The notes under the pieces are model-generated. The model was not told where the DNA came from. It saw nothing but the letters and a program-made list of their open reading frames with translations, and searched no databases. This document shows positions 23,005 to 32,104 of a DNA stretch of 64,000 nt, piece after piece (position 1 is the stretch's first letter; each line of letters starts with the position of its first letter). The stretch comes from an uncultured Bacilli bacterium (GTDB lineage: Bacteria; Bacillota_I; Bacilli_A; RF39; UBA660). Where the stretch lies: the NCBI GenBank assembly GCA_934098395.1, contig CAKOOM010000001.1, positions 1 through 64,000 of the forward strand. Reading direction: 5' to 3'. A program made the translations under genes and the position numbers.

Positions 23005-24868
23005 GATATTTCTTCCTTAAATATATTAATAATATTGATATGTCGGCTGGATTAACACCACTAATACGTAGTGCTTGGCCAATCGTTTCTGGATTCACGC
23101 GTTCTAGTTTTTGTCTAGCTTCACTTGCTAGATTAGGAATTTCACTGTAATTAATATCTTTAGGTATTTGTTTTTCTTCTTGTTTTAACATTTTAGCGGC
23201 TTCTTTTTCTACTTTGTTAATATATCCAGAATACTTAATAAATATTTCTACTTGTTCCATAACTTCTTCATCATAATTATTTGATATAATATTTAAATCT
23301 TTCAATTTTTGAATAGTTATTTCTGTTCTTTTTAAAAGATCATATAAAGTTATTGAATCTTTAATATTAGCACTGTTTAATTCTGTTAATAAATCATTTA
23401 CATTTTTTGTGGGATTTAATTTTTGATTTTTTAAATACTCTTTAAATTGTTCTATATTTTCAAGTTTCTGTTGAAATTTAGTATATCTTTTTTCTTTAAT
23501 TAAACCAACTTGATAACCATATTTGGTTAACCTTATATCAGCATTATCATGACGAAGGAGTAATCTATACTCGGCACGAGATGTTAACATTCGATATGGT
23601 TCAATAGTACCTTTTGTTACTAAATCATCAATTAGTACTCCAATGTATGATTCGTTTCTTTTTAATATTAATGGTTCTTTGTTGTCTATTGATAGTGCGG
23701 CATTAATTCCTGCTATTATTCCTTGTCCGGCGGCTTCTTCATATCCACTAGTTCCATTTATTTGACCAGCGGTATAAAGATTTTTTAGAACTTTTGTTTC
23801 TAATGAACGAGTAATTTGAGTAGGGTAGATTGCATCGTATTCAATAGCATAGGCATATTTACTTATTATGGCATTTTCTAATCCTGGAAGTGAATGGACC
23901 ATTTTTTCTTGAACATCTCTTGGCATAGATGTAGAAAATCCTTGTAAGTACATTTCATCGTAATAAATACTTTCTGGTTCTATAAATAATTGATGTCTTT
24001 CTTTATCAGAAAAACGTACTATTTTATCTTCGATTGATGGGCAATATCTAGGTCCTACTCCGGTTATATCATTTCTTCCACCATACATAGCTGATTTGTT
24101 TAAATTATCTAATATTATTTTATGAGTTTCTTTTGTTGTATATATTAGATGGCATGGAATTTGCTTGGTTGTATCATACATGGTAGTTGATTCGGTATTA
24201 AAATTATAACATATGTCATCACCAGGTTCTATTTTGGTTTTGGTATAATCTATTGATGATGAAAGAATTCTTTGCGGTGTTCCCGTTTTTAATCTCAATA
24301 TATCAAAACCATATGATTTTAACTTATCACTTAGATGAAGTGAAGGTTTTTCTCCATGAGGACCACTTCTTGTTCTTTCACTACCTACGAGAATATCTGC
24401 TTTAAGATAAGTTCCGGTTGTTAAAACTACTTTTTTACTGGTAATTTTTCTACCGTCAGACAAAATTATTCCATGCACTTTTTGATTTTCAACAATTAAG
24501 TCTTCCACCATGGCTTCAAGTAATGTTAAATTTTTTTCTTGTTTTAGTGATTTCAACATTTCTTGTGGATAAGTTACTTTATCCACTTGTGCTCTTAGAG
24601 ATCTAACAGCTGGACCTTTTGATGAATTTAACATTTTCATTTGTAAAAATGTTTTATCTGCTATTCTTCCCATTTCACCACCTAGGGCATCTATTTCTCT
24701 AACTATTATCCCTTTTGCGGAGCCTCCAATTGATGGATTACATGGTAGAGTTGCTACATTATTAATATTTGATGTTACTAATAATGTTTTTTTACCTATA
24801 CGTGAAGAGGCAAGAGCTGCTTCACATCCGGCATGGCCGCCACCGACCACAATTATATCATATTCCAT
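22997..24868 (-). CDS. mnmG: tRNA uridine-34 5-carboxymethylaminomethyl modification enzyme, FAD subunit
   Basis: 623 aa from the ATG at 24868 (MEYDIIVVGGGHAGCEAA); an upstream in-frame codon at 24892 would lie within mnmE and is rejected. The Rossmann FAD motif 'VVGGGHAGCEAALASSRIG' opens the protein; 'GYEEAAGQGIIAGINAAL' is the second FAD-binding signature. With MnmE it builds the cmnm5 group on U34 of several tRNAs using glycine and methylene-tetrahydrofolate. The start lies 8 bases after the mnmE stop. Confidence 0.97.
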   Translation of the reverse strand: MEYDIIVVGGGHAGCEAALASSRIGKKTLLVTSNINNVATLPCNPSIGGSAKGIIVREIDALGGEMGRIADKTFLQMKMLNSSKGPAVRSLRAQVDKVTYPQEMLKSLKQEKNLTLLEAMVEDLIVENQKVHGIILSDGRKITSKKVVLTTGTYLKADILVGSERTRSGPHGEKPSLHLSDKLKSYGFDILRLKTGTPQRILSSSIDYTKTKIEPGDDICYNFNTESTTMYDTTKQIPCHLIYTTKETHKIILDNLNKSAMYGGRNDITGVGPRYCPSIEDKIVRFSDKERHQLFIEPESIYYDEMYLQGFSTSMPRDVQEKMVHSLPGLENAIISKYAYAIEYDAIYPTQITRSLETKVLKNLYTAGQINGTSGYEEAAGQGIIAGINAALSIDNKEPLILKRNESYIGVLIDDLVTKGTIEPYRMLTSRAEYRLLLRHDNADIRLTKYGYQVGLIKEKRYTKFQQKLENIEQFKEYLKNQKLNPTKNVNDLLTELNSANIKDSITLYDLLKRTEITIQKLKDLNIISNNYDEEVMEQVEIFIKYSGYINKVEKEAAKMLKQEEKQIPKDINYSEIPNLASEARQKLERVNPETIGQALRISGVNPADISILLIYLRKKYHE

Positions 24869-24876
24869 TTTATCAC

Positions 24877-26217
24877 TTACTTTCCTAAACAAAATCGTGA
24901 AAAAATTTCATCAATTAGTTCTTCTTTGTATGTTTTTCCAATAATTTCTCCAAGTAAAGACCAAGCTTCTTTTAAATCTATTTCAATTAAATCTATAGGA
25001 AAATCATTTATTTTGTTTAAACCTTCTTCAATTTTTATATAAGCTTGATTTAACAAGGCAATACTTCTTGCTGATGTTAAATATGTTGGATCTGTTGTTG
25101 AAATTTTTTCCAAATTAAATAGATTGATTATTTTGTTTTTTAATTCATTTATTCCAATGTTATTTTTAATACTCATTTTTATTATTTCTTCATCTGATAT
25201 ATCAATATTTTTTTCTAAATCAATTTTATTTAACACAATAATATGTTTTTTTTGTTTTACTTTTTCTAGGAGTTTTTTATCTTCAATAGTTAACTTTTCA
25301 TTATTATTTAAAAGATAAATTATTAAATCTGCTTTTTCTATAATTTCATAACTTTTGTCTACACCAATTTGTTCTACTAGATTATCGGTTTTTCTGATTC
25401 CGGCGGTATCTATTATATTACATACGATACCATTTAGAATAAATTTTCCTTCAACAATATCTCTAGTAGTTCCTTCAATATCAGTAACTATAGCTTTATC
25501 TTCTTCGATAAGAGCATTTAAAAGACTACTTTTTCCAACGTTAGGACGACCGACAATACCAATATTTATTCCTTCATTTATTATTTTGCCATCACTAGAT
25601 TTTTTTATTATATCTTTTATTTTTTGTAATAAGTTTTTTATTTCAGGAGTTATTTTTTCATTTGTTAATACTTCAATATCTTCATATTCTGGATAATCAA
25701 TATTTACTTCGATATTACTTATTATATTTATTAAATCTGTTCTTAAATCTTCGATTAAATTGGAAACACTACCAGTTAATTGATTTATTGATAATTGCCT
25801 ACTGATATCACTTTTAGCTTCAATTAAATTCATTATTCCTTCAGCTTCAGTTAAATCTATTCGACCATTTAGAAAGGCACGTTTTGTAAATTCACCGGGT
25901 TCGGCTAAACGGGCTCCAGTGGTTAACAAAAGTTCTAAAACTTTATTTGTTGTACTTATGCCACCATGACAATTTATTTCTATAACATCTTCTTTGGTAA
26001 AAGTTTTTGGAGCTAACATGACACTTACCAATACTTCATCTACTATTTGATTATTATTCATAATATGACCGTAATGAATGGTATGAGTTTTGGATTTAGT
26101 TAAGTCTTTATCAAATAAATTATTAACTATATTTAATGAATCTGGGCCACTTATACGAATAATTGAAATAGCTCCAACTCCAAGAGCAGTAGATATTGCA
26201 GCAATTGTATCTTCCAT
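24877..26217 (-). CDS. mnmE: tRNA modification GTPase
   Basis: 446 aa. The N-terminal folate-binding domain starts 'DTIAAISTALGVGAISIIRI'. The central G domain has G1 'GRPNVGKSSLLNAL', G2 'GTTRDIVEG', G3 'DTAGIR' and G4 'NKID'. The C-terminus FCLGK holds the conserved CxGK-type cysteine required for activity. It is the partner of MnmG. Preceded by a TGATATTAT element on the minus strand (26249-26257) and a terminator after jag, so it probably begins its own transcript. Confidence 0.97.
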   Translation of the reverse strand: MEDTIAAISTALGVGAISIIRISGPDSLNIVNNLFDKDLTKSKTHTIHYGHIMNNNQIVDEVLVSVMLAPKTFTKEDVIEINCHGGISTTNKVLELLLTTGARLAEPGEFTKRAFLNGRIDLTEAEGIMNLIEAKSDISRQLSINQLTGSVSNLIEDLRTDLINIISNIEVNIDYPEYEDIEVLTNEKITPEIKNLLQKIKDIIKKSSDGKIINEGINIGIVGRPNVGKSSLLNALIEEDKAIVTDIEGTTRDIVEGKFILNGIVCNIIDTAGIRKTDNLVEQIGVDKSYEIIEKADLIIYLLNNNEKLTIEDKKLLEKVKQKKHIIVLNKIDLEKNIDISDEEIIKMSIKNNIGINELKNKIINLFNLEKISTTDPTYLTSARSIALLNQAYIKIEEGLNKINDFPIDLIEIDLKEAWSLLGEIIGKTYKEELIDEIFSRFCLGK

Positions 26218-26261
26218 AAATATCCTCCTTTTCGCTTTTTTCCTTAATATAATATCACATA

Positions 26262-26293
26262 AAAAGAAAAAAAGATATTTTTTTTATATCTTT
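26262..26293 (-). terminator. Intrinsic terminator of the rnpA-yidC-jag transcript
   Basis: AAAGATAT/ATATCTTT stem with a 7-base loop, followed on the minus strand by a T-rich run. It begins at the jag stop. Confidence 0.7.
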
Positions 26294-26901
26294 TACAATT
26301 CTTTTGGTTTAATTACTACACATCTATTTGGTTCTTCTCCGATAGATTCTGTGTAGACATATTTATTTTCAGAAAGAATACTATGTACTATTCTTCTTTC
26401 ATATGAATTCATACTATCTAGCTTTGCCTCGACTTTTGTATTAGCTACTTCTTTAGCTACTTTTTTTGCTAGATATTCAAGATTTTTATTTTTTTTATCT
26501 TTATAGTTTTCAATATCTAAAATTATTCCAACATATGACTTTGTAGCATTTTGAACTATTTGTCTTATTATTGTTTGAAGAGCATCTACAGTATAACCAT
26601 TTTTTCCAATTAATACGGCATTATGATCGGAAAATATTTTAATAGTTATGTTATCTTCTCTTCTTCTAATTTCTAAATTAACTGTAACTCCCATTAATTT
26701 GGTTATTTCAGTAATTACTTCTTTAATATAATCTATTAGATCATTATAATCTATTACTTCTATTTTTACATTCTTTTTTAATAGAGTATTTTTTTCTTCA
26801 AGAACATTGACTATTAGATTTTTTTCTTCAACATTTAATTCTTTTGTAGCTTTTTCAATTGCTTCTTCTTTTGTTTTTCCTGTGTATTCATATTTTTTCA
26901 T
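26293..26901 (-). CDS. khpB: RNA-binding protein KhpB/Jag (Jag-N, KH and R3H domains)
   Basis: 202 aa. Jag N-terminal domain 'YEYTGKTKEEAIEKATKELN', then a KH domain with 'VLIGKNGYTVDALQTIIRQI' (about residues 95-115) and a C-terminal R3H domain 'YERRIVHSILSENKYVYTES'. KhpB binds RNA with KhpA and influences cell division and envelope in related bacteria. The gene begins immediately after the yidC stop (no gap), as in the canonical rnpA-yidC-jag operon. Confidence 0.94.
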   Translation of the reverse strand: MKKYEYTGKTKEEAIEKATKELNVEEKNLIVNVLEEKNTLLKKNVKIEVIDYNDLIDYIKEVITEITKLMGVTVNLEIRRREDNITIKIFSDHNAVLIGKNGYTVDALQTIIRQIVQNATKSYVGIILDIENYKDKKNKNLEYLAKKVAKEVANTKVEAKLDSMNSYERRIVHSILSENKYVYTESIGEEPNRCVVIKPKEL

Positions 26902-27816
26902 TTATTTTACCTTCTTTCTTTCAACCAATATGTTTTGTGCTATAGTAAATAGGTTTGATGTTATCCAATATATTCCTACGGCACTTGCTATTGTAAATGA
27001 GCTATATGTTATTAATGCTAACATAAAATATAAAGTAAATTTCATATTAACCATTTGATTTGATTGATCTTTAAGTGTTTTTCTAAATGAAAATACAGTA
27101 GCTACAAAAATTAAAATTATTAATATTACATATCCATATTGTCCACTTGTTATTCCAACCCATGGTGTAGTACCTAATTTTAATGTTAAAAATTTATCTT
27201 CAAAGATAGCGGGTGTTCTATTAATTGCTTCATAAAATGCAAATAATAATGGGATTTGAATAAAAGCAATTAGACATCCAGAAATTGGATTAATTTTATA
27301 TTTTTGATAAACTAGCATCATTTCACTAGCTTTTTTATTTTGGTCTTCTGGGGTTGTTTTATTTTGATATTTTTTTTCTATTTTAGCTATTTCTGGTTGA
27401 GCTTTTTTAATTAGTTCAGATTGCATAGCTGTTTTTTTTGTAAATGGATATAATATTAACCTTATTATTAAACACACAACAATAATTGATAAACCATAAC
27501 TTTTTAATAATTCACCGATTTTAATTATTACCCATGCTAATGGTTTAACAAAGAGACTTGTCCATAAACCTTCATAATTTGATAATGGCGTAAACTTATG
27601 GCATGTTGGTAATTTATCTAAATCTACTTCATATTTATTATATAAATCAATTGTTGTTTTTTCTGTAGGTTTACATATAATATTTTCTGTTAATACTTGA
27701 CCTGTTTCGATATTTTTTACAGGTCTTTTTTCATCATTTTTTAATGTTTTAGTACAACCTGTTAGTAAAAACAAGCATAGTACGATTAATAGGATTTTTT
27801 TCTTTTTTGATTTCAT
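26902..27816 (-). CDS. yidC: Membrane protein insertase YidC/SpoIIIJ (lipoprotein)
   Basis: 304 aa. The signal peptide 'ILLIVLCLFLLTGC' has lipobox LLTG-C near residue 21. Five membrane segments follow in the 60KD_IMP domain, with the cytoplasmic hairpin 'AQPEIAKIEKKYQNKTTPED' and the conserved 'QIPLLFAFYEAINRTP'. YidC inserts membrane proteins alone or with SecYEG; in sporulating Bacillus the SpoIIIJ copy is needed for sigma-G activation. The start overlaps the rnpA stop by one base. Confidence 0.96.
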   Translation of the reverse strand: MKSKKKKILLIVLCLFLLTGCTKTLKNDEKRPVKNIETGQVLTENIICKPTEKTTIDLYNKYEVDLDKLPTCHKFTPLSNYEGLWTSLFVKPLAWVIIKIGELLKSYGLSIIVVCLIIRLILYPFTKKTAMQSELIKKAQPEIAKIEKKYQNKTTPEDQNKKASEMMLVYQKYKINPISGCLIAFIQIPLLFAFYEAINRTPAIFEDKFLTLKLGTTPWVGITSGQYGYVILIILIFVATVFSFRKTLKDQSNQMVNMKFTLYFMLALITYSSFTIASAVGIYWITSNLFTIAQNILVERKKVK

Positions 27817-28139
27817 TATTTTCTCACTTTCTTTATTAATGATATTAATTCTTTTTCTAAATCACTATACTTTAATTCTTTTACGGCTTCTTTTATTATT
27901 ATAACATAACTATAGTTGTTTTGTATATCTTTTTCATTTGTTACAATAATATTTTTTACCTGTCTTTTAATTTTATTTCTTATGTGAGCTTTTCCTATCT
28001 TTTTTGGAACAGTAATTCCATATAGTGTTTCTGATGAACTAACATAATAAATCGAAAAATATTTATTTTTTAAATTCTGTTTTTTACTTATTATTTCAGT
28101 AAATGTTGTACTTTTTTTGATTATTTTTTCTTTATTCAT
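27816..28139 (-). CDS. rnpA: Ribonuclease P protein component
   Basis: 107 aa, basic. The RNR signature reads 'KAHIRNKIKRQVKNII' (residues about 50-65), and the N-terminal region contains F/Y contacts typical for pre-tRNA leader binding ('NKYFSIYYVSSS'). It assists the catalytic RNA in 5' tRNA maturation. AAGGAGC lies upstream of the ATG. A terminator-like hairpin sits between rpmH and this gene, so reading into it may be attenuated. Confidence 0.95.
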   Translation of the reverse strand: MNKEKIIKKSTTFTEIISKKQNLKNKYFSIYYVSSSETLYGITVPKKIGKAHIRNKIKRQVKNIIVTNEKDIQNNYSYVIIIKEAVKELKYSDLEKELISLIKKVRK

Positions 28140-28170
28140 TATTGCTCCTTATTTATATTATATAATAAAC

Positions 28171-28191
28171 AAAAAACCACTTATGTGGCCT
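28171..28191 (-). terminator. Terminator or attenuator between rpmH and rnpA
   Basis: On the minus strand GGCCAC-ATAA-GTGGTT (two G-U and four Watson-Crick pairs) followed by six T. Starting at the rpmH stop, it would reduce rnpA relative to L34. Confidence 0.6.
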
Positions 28192-28312
28192 ATGCGCTTA
28201 GTTTTTTTCTTTTTTTTGCTCTTCTTTTATTTAAAACTTTACTTTTTACTCTAGCGAAAAAACCATGTTTTTTTGCTCTTTTTCTTTTATTTGGTTGATA
28301 AGTTCTTTTCAT
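28190..28312 (-). CDS. rpmH: Ribosomal protein L34 (short form)
   Basis: 40 aa: it opens MKRTYQPNKRKRAKKHGF and ends RRAKKRKKLSA. Eleven of the first twelve positions fit the L34 signature. The family is usually 44 aa; the segment corresponding to 'STKNGRK' is shortened by about four residues. An exact GGAGGTG precedes the ATG by 5 bases. L34 is a basic protein of the 50S subunit, and its gene next to rnpA left of dnaA is the universal bacterial arrangement. Confidence 0.95.
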   Translation of the reverse strand: MKRTYQPNKRKRAKKHGFFARVKSKVLNKRRAKKRKKLSA

Positions 28313-28454
28313 ATATTAACACCTCCAAGTTAAAATCTTCTTTATTATATAGGTTAAGAACAAATATGTCAATAAATTTTTTGGGCTTTTTTGATTTTTT
28401 GCTTTTATTTTACATTTTTTGTGTTATAATGATATAAAGGATAGAGGGATTGTT

Positions 28455-30215
28455 ATGTTTGAAAAGATTATTTCGATTACAAAAAATTATGCAATTGTTA
28501 AAATTTCAAACAATATTGGTGATGATATTCTTAACTATAATGTTGTATTAGAAGATAAAGATAAAAAAATCCTTGGAGAAATTGATGAAGTTATTAATAA
28601 TGAAGTTAAAATTTCTTTTTTAGGAGAATTTATCAACAATAGATTTTATAGTGGTATTATTCGTAGACCAACACTTAATGCTATTATTAGAATTATTAAT
28701 AAGGATGAATTAGGTGAACTTGTTGGAGATAATGATAATAGGACAATGATTCTTGGAGTTAGTCCTTTATATAATAATTATCCAATTAAGGTTAATATTA
28801 ATGAAATGTTTAGTAATCATATGGCTATTTTTGGTAATACTGGTTCTGGTAAAACATGCGGTGTAGCTAGAATAATTCAAAACTTTTTTAACATGAAAGA
28901 TAAAATTCCTTTTAATAGTAACTTTTTTATATTTAATAATACTAGTGAATATGATGCAGCTTTTAGAGATATAAATAAGGTTAATCCTAATTTTAATTAT
29001 AAATTGTATACTACTGATAAAAGCGATCAAAGTGGTAATAGAATTAAAATACCTTTATGGATTTTAGAACCTGATGATTTTGCAAATTTATTAGATGTTA
29101 CAGATTATTTTCAAATTAATATTATAGAGAAGATGCTTAGTTTGGTTTCTATTTTTGCTAGAAATGATGCAGAATCTATTAGATATAAAAATCATTTAAT
29201 TGCTAAGGCTATTATTTCTGTATTGTATTCTAATCAGGTACCAGCTAAGATTAGAGATGAAATATTTAATATTTTAACTGATTGTTATACTGATGAATTG
29301 AATTTGGATGTAGATGTTCCTGGTATTGGATATACTAGAGAATTTAGAAAATGTTTTGATATTGATATACATGGAGAATTTGTAGAAAGAATATTAGTTA
29401 CTAAATATATACAAAGTTTTATTGATAATGAAACTAAATGGAATGAAGATTATGTTCCAATATATTTTACTTTAGATCAGTTAGAGGTTGCTTTAAATTT
29501 TGCTTTGATTAGTGAAGGACTACTGTTAAATGAAAAATCTTATAGCGAAGCTATTGCTTTAAAAGTAAAACTACATACGATTAATAATAGTGCAAATAGA
29601 GAATTTTTTGATGTTCCTAATTTTATTACAGCAGAACAATTTATTAATTCTTTATTGGTAAGTAATAATAATGGAAGGGTCCAAATAGTTAATTTTGTTT
29701 TAGAAGAAATTGATGATAGATTAGCTAAAAGTATTGTTAAAGTATTTGCTAGAATTTTATTTAAATTTTCTAAACGAATGCAGCCTAGAGGGGCTATGCC
29801 AATACATATTATGTTAGAAGAAGCTCATAGATATGTTCAAAAAGATAGAGATATAGAGATTTTAGGATATAATATTTTTGAAAGAATAGCTAAAGAAGGA
29901 AGAAAATTTGGTGTCATTTTAGATTTAATTACACAAAGACCAACAGAATTATCTGAAACAGTATTATCTCAGTGTTCTAATTTTATAATATTTAAATTAA
30001 ATCACCCAACTGACTTAGAATATATTAGAAAAATGGTTCCAAATATTAGTTCTGATGTTATTGAAAAACAAAAGTCTTTACAATCTGGTACTTGTGTTGC
30101 TTTTGGGAGAATGATGCGAATACCTATGATTGTAAAAATGCAAATGCCTAATCCAGAACCACAGAGTTCTAATGCTTCAATATATGATAAGTGGATTGTT
30201 GAATGGAAGAGTTGA
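28455..30215 (+). CDS. HerA-like (FtsK/HerA superfamily) ATPase, DUF87 type
   Basis: 586 aa from the ATG at 28455 behind GAGGGA; an upstream in-frame ATG at 28419 overlaps the promoter. An N-terminal beta-barrel (HAS-barrel-like, about 1-90) precedes Walker A 'FGNTGSGKTCGVARIIQNFF' (about 126-145), Walker B 'IMLEEAHRYV' near 455 and the sensor-like 'TQRPTELSETVLSQCSNFI'. This is the hexameric DNA pump architecture of HerA; HerA usually works with the nuclease NurA in archaea or in bacterial defence pairs, but no partner is adjacent. It sits alone between rpmH and oriC. Exact role is unknown. Confidence 0.85.
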   Translation: MFEKIISITKNYAIVKISNNIGDDILNYNVVLEDKDKKILGEIDEVINNEVKISFLGEFINNRFYSGIIRRPTLNAIIRIINKDELGELVGDNDNRTMILGVSPLYNNYPIKVNINEMFSNHMAIFGNTGSGKTCGVARIIQNFFNMKDKIPFNSNFFIFNNTSEYDAAFRDINKVNPNFNYKLYTTDKSDQSGNRIKIPLWILEPDDFANLLDVTDYFQINIIEKMLSLVSIFARNDAESIRYKNHLIAKAIISVLYSNQVPAKIRDEIFNILTDCYTDELNLDVDVPGIGYTREFRKCFDIDIHGEFVERILVTKYIQSFIDNETKWNEDYVPIYFTLDQLEVALNFALISEGLLLNEKSYSEAIALKVKLHTINNSANREFFDVPNFITAEQFINSLLVSNNNGRVQIVNFVLEEIDDRLAKSIVKVFARILFKFSKRMQPRGAMPIHIMLEEAHRYVQKDRDIEILGYNIFERIAKEGRKFGVILDLITQRPTELSETVLSQCSNFIIFKLNHPTDLEYIRKMVPNISSDVIEKQKSLQSGTCVAFGRMMRIPMIVKMQMPNPEPQSSNASIYDKWIVEWKS

Positions 30216-30234
30216 AAACAACTCTTTTTTTTTT
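30207..30234 (+). terminator. Intrinsic terminator of the HerA-like gene
   Basis: AAGAGTTG/CAACTCTT stem with an AAAA loop and a run of ten T, overlapping the stop codon. Confidence 0.85.
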
Positions 30235-30582
30235 ATAATTTTTATTTTTTTTTATTTATCAACAGAAAAGATAGTAAAAAATAACTTATCAACAAGTAAT
30301 TGATGAAAAAAGGCTCTATCAACAGGTTATGTTCATAAGTTTTTTAGGGTTTTCAACAATTTACTTTGTTTTCAACATGTTAACGAGATTGTTTAAAAAA
30401 ATATCATCATAATAAAAAAAATAAGAAAATTGTCGAAAAATGTTTTAAAACCTTTAAATATATGGTATTATGTTGTTGATAACCTGTTGATAACTTGTTA
30501 ATAACTTGTTAATTATAAAAAAAAAGATAGACAAAACATTTTAATATGTTAAAATAAAAGTATGCTGATGAGAGGGACCAAT
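30235..30582. other. oriC: oriC, upstream DnaA-box cluster (non-coding)
   Basis: This gene-free stretch contains DnaA boxes with the local consensus TTATCAACA. Forward boxes: 30256-30264 and 30286-30294 (exact), 30316-30324 (CTATCAACA), 30350-30358 and 30369-30377 (TTTTCAACA). Reverse boxes: 30474-30482 and 30485-30493 (exact TGTTGATAA), 30496-30504 (TGTTAATAA) and 30507-30515 (TGTTAATTA), the last four spaced exactly 11 bases. Together with the cluster behind dnaA it forms a bipartite origin as in Bacillus. The dnaA promoter must also lie here; TAGACA-17-AAAATA (30528-30556) is a weak candidate. Confidence 0.9.
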
Positions 30583-31959
30583 ATGAGTAATAAAGAATTA
30601 TGGAATAACTTTTTAGAAAATATTAAAAACGAAATAACTAATGTTTCTTTTGAAACTTGGTTTAATGAAGATGATACGAAATTTTATTCTTTTGAAAATG
30701 GTGTTGTTACTATTGTTGTTAAAGAGGATTTTATTAGAAAACATTTAGAAAGCAATTATCTTGATATTATAACAGAAGGGATGTATAAAGTTACAAATAC
30801 AAACGTTACTGTTAATATTGTTCTTGAAAGTGAAATTCAAATGTTAAGAGAAAAAGAAAAAATTAATAAACAACTTAGTATTAAAGATGATGCAGAGTAT
30901 GTTAAACAATCTCCGACGAATGCTAATTTGAATCCTAATTATACATTTGAAAATTTTATAGTTGGTGATAGTAATAAGTTTGCTTACAAAGCATCAAGAG
31001 TTATTGCCGAATCACCTGGATCTTATAATCCTTTGTTTTTGTATGGTGAAAGCGGAGTGGGTAAAACGCATTTAATGCATGCGATTGGAAATTATTTGAT
31101 TCAAAATACTGATAAAAAAGTACTTTATATAAGTAGTGACAAATTTGTTGATGAATACACAAAAATATTTAGAAATAATGATAAGAATAATTTTGAAAAA
31201 ATTGATGCCTTTAAAGAAAAATATAGAAATGTTGATGTTTTAATAATTGATGATATTCAATTTCTTAGCTCTGCTCCAAAAGGACAAGAAGAATTTTTCC
31301 ATACTTTCAATGAATTACATAATGCAAATAAACAAATTATTATAGCTTCAGACAGATCTGTTGATGATTTAAATTCACTAGAGAATAGATTAGTTACTAG
31401 ATTTAATTGGGGGTTAACTGCTAATATTACTACTCCTGATTATGATCTTAGAATTAGTATTATTAAAAATAAGTTAGCATTTAATGAGGCTGTTAATGAT
31501 ATTCCGATGGAAGTTATTGAATATATTGCTAATAATTTTGATTCAGATATTAGAAAATTAGAAGGAGCTATTACTAGAGTATTAGCTTATTCTTCAATGT
31601 TTAATAAAGGAAAAATTACTTTAGACGTAGCAGTGGATGCATTGAAAGATTTATTAAAAGATAGAAGTTTCTATAAAAATGATGTTCAAAGAATACAAAG
31701 AGTAGTTTGTGATTATTATAAAATTAGTATTGAACAGATGAAAGGAAAAAATAGAAATAATTCAGTTAATTTTCCTAGACAAATTGCTATTTATTTATGT
31801 AGGGAATTAACTAATGAATCTTTTCCTAAAATTGGTTCTTACTTTGGAGGAAGAAATCATTCTACAATAATTAGTGCTGATAATAAAATAAGAAAAGAAT
31901 TAAACAATAACGATGATTTAAAAGAAGTAATAAAGAATTTAAAGAGGAATTTAACATAA
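30583..31959 (+). CDS. dnaA: Chromosomal replication initiator protein
   Basis: 458 aa from the ATG at 30583 behind AGAGGGA; earlier ATG codons at 30562 and 30568 precede that site. Domain I is 'LWNNFLENIKNEITNVSFET'; the AAA+ domain has Walker A 'GESGVGKTHLMHAIGNYL' and Walker B 'VLIIDDIQFLSSAPKGQEE'. Domain IV contains the box-binding helix 'FPRQIAIYLCRELTNESFPK' and 'FGGRNHSTI'. DnaA binds the TTATCAACA boxes on both flanks of its own gene, suggesting autoregulation. Confidence 0.98.
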   Translation: MSNKELWNNFLENIKNEITNVSFETWFNEDDTKFYSFENGVVTIVVKEDFIRKHLESNYLDIITEGMYKVTNTNVTVNIVLESEIQMLREKEKINKQLSIKDDAEYVKQSPTNANLNPNYTFENFIVGDSNKFAYKASRVIAESPGSYNPLFLYGESGVGKTHLMHAIGNYLIQNTDKKVLYISSDKFVDEYTKIFRNNDKNNFEKIDAFKEKYRNVDVLIIDDIQFLSSAPKGQEEFFHTFNELHNANKQIIIASDRSVDDLNSLENRLVTRFNWGLTANITTPDYDLRISIIKNKLAFNEAVNDIPMEVIEYIANNFDSDIRKLEGAITRVLAYSSMFNKGKITLDVAVDALKDLLKDRSFYKNDVQRIQRVVCDYYKISIEQMKGKNRNNSVNFPRQIAIYLCRELTNESFPKIGSYFGGRNHSTIISADNKIRKELNNNDDLKEVIKNLKRNLT

Positions 31960-32104
31960 ATGTTGATAGTTGTTAATAACAAATAGTTTTGTCGACATAC
32001 TTGTTGATAAATAAAGCCTTATAATATAAGGTTATATATTAGTTTTCAACAGTTTCAACAACTATAATAATAGTAATAATTATATAAAGAAAGAAGGAAA
32101 AAAA
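31960..32104. other. oriC: oriC, downstream DnaA boxes and DnaA-trio-like unwinding region
   Basis: Between dnaA and dnaN lie DnaA boxes at 31961-31969 (TGTTGATAG), 31971-31979 (TGTTAATAA), 32002-32010 (exact TGTTGATAA), 32043-32051 (TTTTCAACA) and 32052-32060 (GTTTCAACA). Four bases after the last box starts a repeating trinucleotide tract TAA-TAA-TAG-TAA-TAA (32065-32079), the spacing and pattern of DnaA-trios that guide strand opening in Bacillus. A CCTTAT/ATAAGG hairpin at 32017-32031 lies in the middle. Confidence 0.8.
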
